From: Diphasiastrum complanatum
Taxonomy: Eukaryota > Streptophyta > Lycopodiopsida > Lycopodiales > Lycopodiaceae
Reading direction: 5' to 3'
NCBI GenBank assembly: GCA_029204225.1
Contig: CM055108.1
Span: 2,510,348-2,574,347, forward strand
DNA length: 64,000 nucleotides
Shown here: in pieces, positions 59,774 through 64,000 of the stretch
Layout of the letters: every line of letters begins with the position of its first letter
How positions within the stretch are numbered: the first letter of the stretch is position 1
Notes under the pieces: model-generated
What the model was told of the DNA's origin: nothing
The model's input: the letters and a program-made list of their open reading frames with translations, nothing else
Databases searched by the model: none
Position numbers and translations under genes: made by a program

Positions 59774-62246
59774 ATGGCAACCTCAATTGGATTCATGTTG
59801 GAAGCCAATGATAGGCTTACCTCAAGTAACTATTCATTATGGAAAGTGAGGATGGAGTCACTTCTTGAGATGAATGATGTTTTGGATATTGTTGTAGGTT
59901 TGGAGGAGAGACCAGCAACACATCAAGATCAATTGAGGTATGACAAGAGGGCCAAGTAGGCTCTACACATGATAAAGATGAATGTTACCAATGAACTTCT
60001 CAAGGAAGTTGGTAAGTGCACATCATCTTTGGAAGCTTGGAATTCATTGAAGAAGCTTTATGAATCCAAGTCTACTTCTAGAGTGTTGACTCTAAGAAGT
60101 CAAATCTTTTCTTGTTTGCAAAAGAATGAGGAAAGTCCAAGTACTTTTGTTTTGAGAATGAAAGCATTGAATGATGAGTTAGCTTGCATAAATGAAGGCA
60201 TTAAGGAAGGAGAGCTTATTCAAGTGATTCTTAATGGCTTGTTGGATGCTCATGCTAACATTGTTCAAAGTATTGCTATTCAAAAGACTTTGCCAAGTTT
60301 GATGGATCTTCAAGAGATCTTGATCAATGAGGAATATAGGCTTCAAGCAAGAGGTGGATCTACATCGACACTTCAAGAGGATGCTATGTTCACAAAGGGC
60401 AAATTCAAGGGCAAAACCAAAAGCAAGTGGTCTAAAGGGCAAGATCAAGTGGATGCTTCTTCAAGTAGCAAAGAGAAGGATAGATCAAAGCTCAAGTGCT
60501 TCTATTGTGGCATCAAAGGACACTTTGCAAGTGAGTGCTACAAGAAGAAGAGAGATCAAGGAGACAAGCAAGGTAATCTTACTCTTGATGAGGATGGTTT
60601 GGATGTGCAAGATGCAAATGATGATGCTTTCATGATGTCTTCATGTATGCTTGCTAATGATGGAGATCTAGATCCTTGGTGGATTGATAGTGGAGCAAGT
60701 TCACACATGACCTTTCACAAAGAATACTTCACTTCTTTGTTGGCATATGGAGATGACAAGAGGGTGATCTACATGGCCAATGATGGTGAGTGTGCAATCA
60801 AAGGGATTGGCACAATTCCTATTTCTCTCTCTACAAATAGGAATGTTCATTTGGAGGATGTCTTGTTTATTCCATCTATTACCAAGAATTTGCTTAGTGT
60901 GAGTCAAATGCTAAGTAAGGGCCTCAAGGTGGAGTTTGATGGAGATGCTTGTTTGATCAAAAGGAAGGATGTCTTGATTGGAAAAGGTAAAAGGCAAGGG
61001 AAGTTGTTCAAACTTGATGCTTGTGTTATTGCTAACCAAGTTGGATGTGTTGCAAGGGAGCAAATTTCTATTCAAGAGGTTTGGCACAAAAGGATGGGAC
61101 ACCTCAACTTCAAGTCATTGGAGGTAATGGCAAGGAAGAAGGTTGTGATTGATCTTCCAAGTTCCTTAAGTAATGACAAGCATGTTTGTGAGTCTTGTGC
61201 TTTGTCTAAGTCACATAGACTACCTTATACTAGATCTATTTCTAGATCTACAAAGCCTTTTCAACTTGTACATTCGAATATTCATGGATTTACTACAATT
61301 AGCAATAGTGGAGCTAAGATGTATGTAACATTCATTGATGATTTTAGTATATTTTGTTGGATCTATCTACTAAAGAGCAAGATGAAGTGTATGATGTCTT
61401 TGTCAAGTTCAAGAATGCAAGGGAGAACCAATTTTCCACAAAGATCAAGTGCTTGAGAGGTGACAATGGTGGTGAGTACATATCTAACAAGTTCAAGGCT
61501 TTTTGTGATGAGCATGGGATCAAGAGGGAGTATACAACATCAAGGATCCCACAACAAAATGGAGTGGCTGAAAGGAAGAATAGAACTTTATGTGAAAGTG
61601 CTAAAGCTATGAGTTAAGTTCTAATCTTGACAAACCATTTTGGGATCAAGCTTTGTTGTGTGCCAATTTCTTGTGCAATAGGTGGCCGAGTGCTATTTTG
61701 GATGGAAGGACACCTTTTGAGATGCTATTCAAGAGGAGGCCGAGTGTCAACTTTCTAAGAACCTTTGGATGCACATGCTATGTCAACATTACTCTTGATG
61801 ATAGGACCAAGGAGGATCCATCTTCAAGAAGAGGTATTTCTGTTGGATATAGTGAGGTGAGTAAAGCCTACAAGGTTTACATTCCTTATACTAACAAAGT
61901 GATTGTTGGTAGAGATGTCATTTTTGATGAGGGAAACATTCCAAAGGTGTCTTCAAGCATGATTGATGGTAAAGTAGATGGTTCTAACATTCTTGATGTC
62001 GATGAGAAGGATCCTACTTTGGATGGTGGTGATGATGGACCTTCATCATGTCAAAAGCCAAGGAGAACATCAAGAGAAAGACAAGTACCTTCAAGGCTCA
62101 CATATGATCAAAAGGGTAAGCAAGTAGTTTCTGGAAATTATGTTGCTTTCCTAACCTCTTTGGATGAGCCTACAAGTGTAGATCAAGCAAGGAAAGAAGA
62201 GGAGTGGATCCAAGCAATGGATCTTGAGTATCAATCTCTTATTTAG
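59774..62246 (+). pseudogene. Copia C copy 2 gag-protease-integrase
   Basis: Starts MATSIGFMLEANDRLTSSNY. One in-frame TAG at 59957 (AAG in copy 1) splits gag; after it a 495-codon frame (59969-61456) runs on. It has UBN2, zinc knuckle CFYCGIKGHFASEC (intact CCHC), protease WWIDSGASSHMTF, zinc finger VWHKRMGHLNF ... CESCALSKSH (HHCC intact) and the integrase core. The first catalytic Asp is Asn here (VHSNIHGF; copy 1 has LDI). One-base deletions near 61370 and 61612 shift the frame. DNGGEYIS and PQQNGVAERKNRTL (Asp, Glu) are kept. The C-terminus (61653-62246) reads TPFEMLFKRRPSVNFLRTF, VGYSEVSKAYKVY, VGRDVIFDEG and the RT start EEEWIQAMDLEYQSLI, then a stop. Confidence 0.9.
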
Positions 62247-63325
62247 AGTGGAACATCTTTTGGAAGATCTTCTTGTGTACATGGAGCTATGCAAGTGGAT
62301 GGATGTTATCTTGCTGTAAAATCAAGTAATGGATCTAGAAAACAAAGTTTGTTCAATGACTTTGATGGTCAAGTTGAAGATCAAGAAATTGATCTCAAAG
62401 CGCTTCAACTAGTCAAAAGGGAAGTTGGCAATTTGGAGCTAGTCAAGAGCATTAAAGGAGAGGTAATTGACAAGGGTGTTATGGATCTGTTTTTGAAACA
62501 TATTGAAGACTCAAGTAAGGTCAAAGGAGCAGCAACGAAGTGTTTTTCAAGTTTACTTTACTTGTTCTATCTCATGTTTGAGCAATTTCATGTGGATGTG
62601 TTCAAATTGTCAAGATGTGGTAAAACTAGCTACATTGGTGAGCATTGTTTTGATGTTGGATTTGTACTAGCATTCTTGGCTGATTTTGCTGATAGAAATG
62701 AAGCTATTGGAGATTCATTATGTCACTCATCCATGGCTAAGTTCTCAAGTGTTGAGCTACTTGGTGCCAATACTTGGAGATTGTCAATTTTTGGTAAATT
62801 CATGGTCATTTTCTTGTGTCAAGTAGATCTTGAAGATGGACTAGTGCAAACTACTTGGTTTATGGAGTCATGTGGTACTAGATTTGCATCATTAATGTAC
62901 TCACCTACTCATGGATTTCCAAGGTTTGATGGTTTCTTGTGGCAAGATGGAGATGGAGGCTCATTCATGGAGTATCATGGTGGATACATGGCAACAAAGG
63001 ACAAAGAAGGAGGAGACATGCAAGCAAAAGTTGATCACTCACATTTATTGTTTGTTTGCTGTATTTTTCCAGAGATTTCAGAGTTGGAAGCATGGTGGAA
63101 TCATTTCATTTACATTCTATTTGATTCTTCATGTTCTAGTCACATTTTTACATGTAAAATTGATGTAAGAAATAGTGAAGCATCCCAAGTGGACACTATT
63201 CTCTATATCAATTATGGTTGTTTCTATTTTGAGCATTACATGATCATTGAAAGGAGATCTATTCTTAGGAAGAAGATCATTCTTATGGTGGATCAAAGTT
63301 CTATTGGCAAAAACTATGCTAGGAG
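62247..63325 (+). CDS. Unknown ORF X4 in the reverse-transcriptase slot
   Basis: A 349-codon open frame (first ATG 62289, stop 63336) sits exactly between the RT start (QAMDLEYQSLI) and the segment HWKLGKRVLRY that opens the RT-RNase H connection. It has none of the Copia RT blocks. Visible features: GGSFMEYHGGYMATKDKEGG, several Cys/Phe-rich hydrophobic stretches, an AEI/ALQLVKREVG-type helical region, and SEASQVDTILY near the end, also found in X1. An alignment of its first 60 residues to RT (GC-K ... QEIDLKAL) can be forced but is not convincing. No known family. It may be a captured fragment, or RT changed beyond recognition. Confidence 0.45.
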
Positions 63326-63910
63326 CATTGGAAGCTAGGAAAGCGAGTTTTGAGGTACATCATTGGAACTCAAGATTTTGGCATATTGTATGAGGGATCA
63401 TCACCTAATCTTTTTGGATTTTCAGATTCGGACTATGCTGGAGATGTAATGGATAGGAAATCCATTAGTTCTTATTGTATTTTCATAGGTGATGGAGCTA
63501 TATCATGGATGTCAAAGAAACAAGCCACTATCTCATTGTCATCTAGTGAGGCCAAGTACAAAGCTCTTACACATTGCACAAAGGAGATGGTATGGATCAA
63601 GAGGATGATCAAGGATCTTCACTTGCTGGATTTTTCAGAGAGCCCAATCATCTTTTGTGACAATCAATCAGCCCAAAGAATGGCATCCAATCCTATCTTT
63701 CATGCTAGGAGCAAGCATATTGAGATACAATATCATTTTGTGAGGGAGCGAGTCATTGCAAAGGAGGTGGAACTTCAACATGTGTCTTCAAGGGAATGTG
63801 TAGCTGATATCTTCACCAAAGCATTGGGAAAAGACTTGTTCATGAAGCATAGGACTTCACTTGGAGTATTATCAAAGTCTATGCTAAAACTAGTTGAAGA
63901 GGGAGTGTGA
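63326..63910 (+). pseudogene. Copia C copy 2 RNase H domain
   Basis: From HWKLGKRVLRY the frame (ATG at 63350) runs open to the end. It has FGFSDSDYAGDVMDRKS, ISLSSSEAKYKALTHC, IIFCDNQSAQRMA, ARSKHIEIQYHFVRE and ECVADIFTKALGKDLF. The Asp, Glu and Asp of the catalytic core are all present. It is one of the best preserved parts of the element, though RT next to it is absent. The last codons overlap the purine tract GAAGAGGGAG at the 3' LTR start. Confidence 0.88.
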
Positions 63911-64000
63911 AAGATTCAACTAGTTTCATCACATTTTGCAATATTTTCATATTTGGCATATTGAGACCAAAACTTGTTTTAGACTTAGAGGTTGACTTTT
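63906..64000 (+). repeat. 3' LTR start of Copia C copy 2 (runs off window)
   Basis: TGTGAAAGATTCAACTAG follows the purine tract; 95 bp are visible and match the 5' LTR. Confidence 0.9.

Larger units (their letters stand above)
58524..64000 (+). mobile_element. Copia family C, copy 2 (near complete, RT-less)
   Basis: 5' LTR 58524-59173, PBS 59174-59185, leader, gag-protease-integrase 59774-62246, unrelated frame X4 in place of RT (62247-63325), RNase H 63326-63910 and the first 95 bp of the 3' LTR (63906 on). The 5 bp before the element are ACATG; the matching duplication would lie outside the window. It sits in the 3' LTR of Copia D2, so it is younger than D2. Confidence 0.88.

Noticed and set aside
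62289-62500. Calling the X4 N-terminus a true reverse transcriptase
   Set aside because: A forced alignment (GC-K ... QEIDLKAL against GCKW ... QEGIDF) can be made, but the RT boxes KTAFL, YGLKQ and YVDD are all missing, so the call is not supported.

Overview
This window looks like nuclear DNA from a land plant with a large, repeat-dominated genome. It is AT-rich and consists almost entirely of broken LTR retrotransposons (Ty1/Copia, and Ty3/Gypsy including chromodomain-bearing chromoviruses), one Helitron remnant, and many very long (GA)n/(CT)n tracts. No bacterial-style operon, CRISPR array, tRNA or rRNA gene is visible. The only intact gene-like reading frame is a plant lysophospholipid acyltransferase with EF hands (LPEAT2-like) at 38555-40141 on the minus strand. 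The species cannot be told from this sequence. A fern, another non-seed vascular plant or a gymnosperm would fit the repeat load, but that is a weak inference.

Layout. 1-2187: 5' end of a Copia element (LTR end, primer-binding site, gag), cut off by a Gypsy integrase fragment (to about 2400). 3074-3795: two pieces of one LTR family in opposite orientation. 3982-7274: a Copia (family C) with LTR, gag, protease and integrase that ends in an internal deletion. 7275-9258: minus-strand Gypsy start (gag, tRNA-Asp-type PBS, LTR). 9270-12215: a non-autonomous LTR element and its 3' LTR. 12421-16115: GA tract and Copia fragments in both orientations. 16229-17110: a degraded, unrecognised coding frame. 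18865-25242: GT/GA tract, then a nearly complete but decayed chromovirus (plus strand). 25243-32137: a second copy of the same chromovirus in the opposite orientation, joined tail to tail through a GA tract and split by a Copia (family A, 26088-31332) with a perfect 5-bp target-site duplication. 32138-36715: Copia fragments. 36720-37264: Gypsy leader fragment. 38555-40141: the acyltransferase. 41332-43403: repeats and CT tracts. 43965-47796: a long Copia (family E) with a tandem array of primer-binding-site-like units. 47797-49272: palindromes, minisatellite and GA tract. 49804-52735: minus-strand Copia (family D). 53170-53745: Gypsy fragment. 53800-55757: Helitron helicase remnant. 56712-58523: CT tract and the 3' half of another family D Copia. 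58524-64000: a second family C Copia inserted into that 3' LTR.

The most unusual signal is shared by four Copia copies (families A, B, D and C). Where reverse transcriptase should lie, between the integrase C-terminus and the RNase H end, they carry long open frames without any recognisable RT motif. Parts of these frames are homologous between the copies. They look like a lineage of RT-less elements that would need help from other elements to move, or elements carrying an extremely diverged pol or captured sequence. The genes do not form a pathway. The window is a record of nested insertion, truncation and inversion around a single host-type gene.
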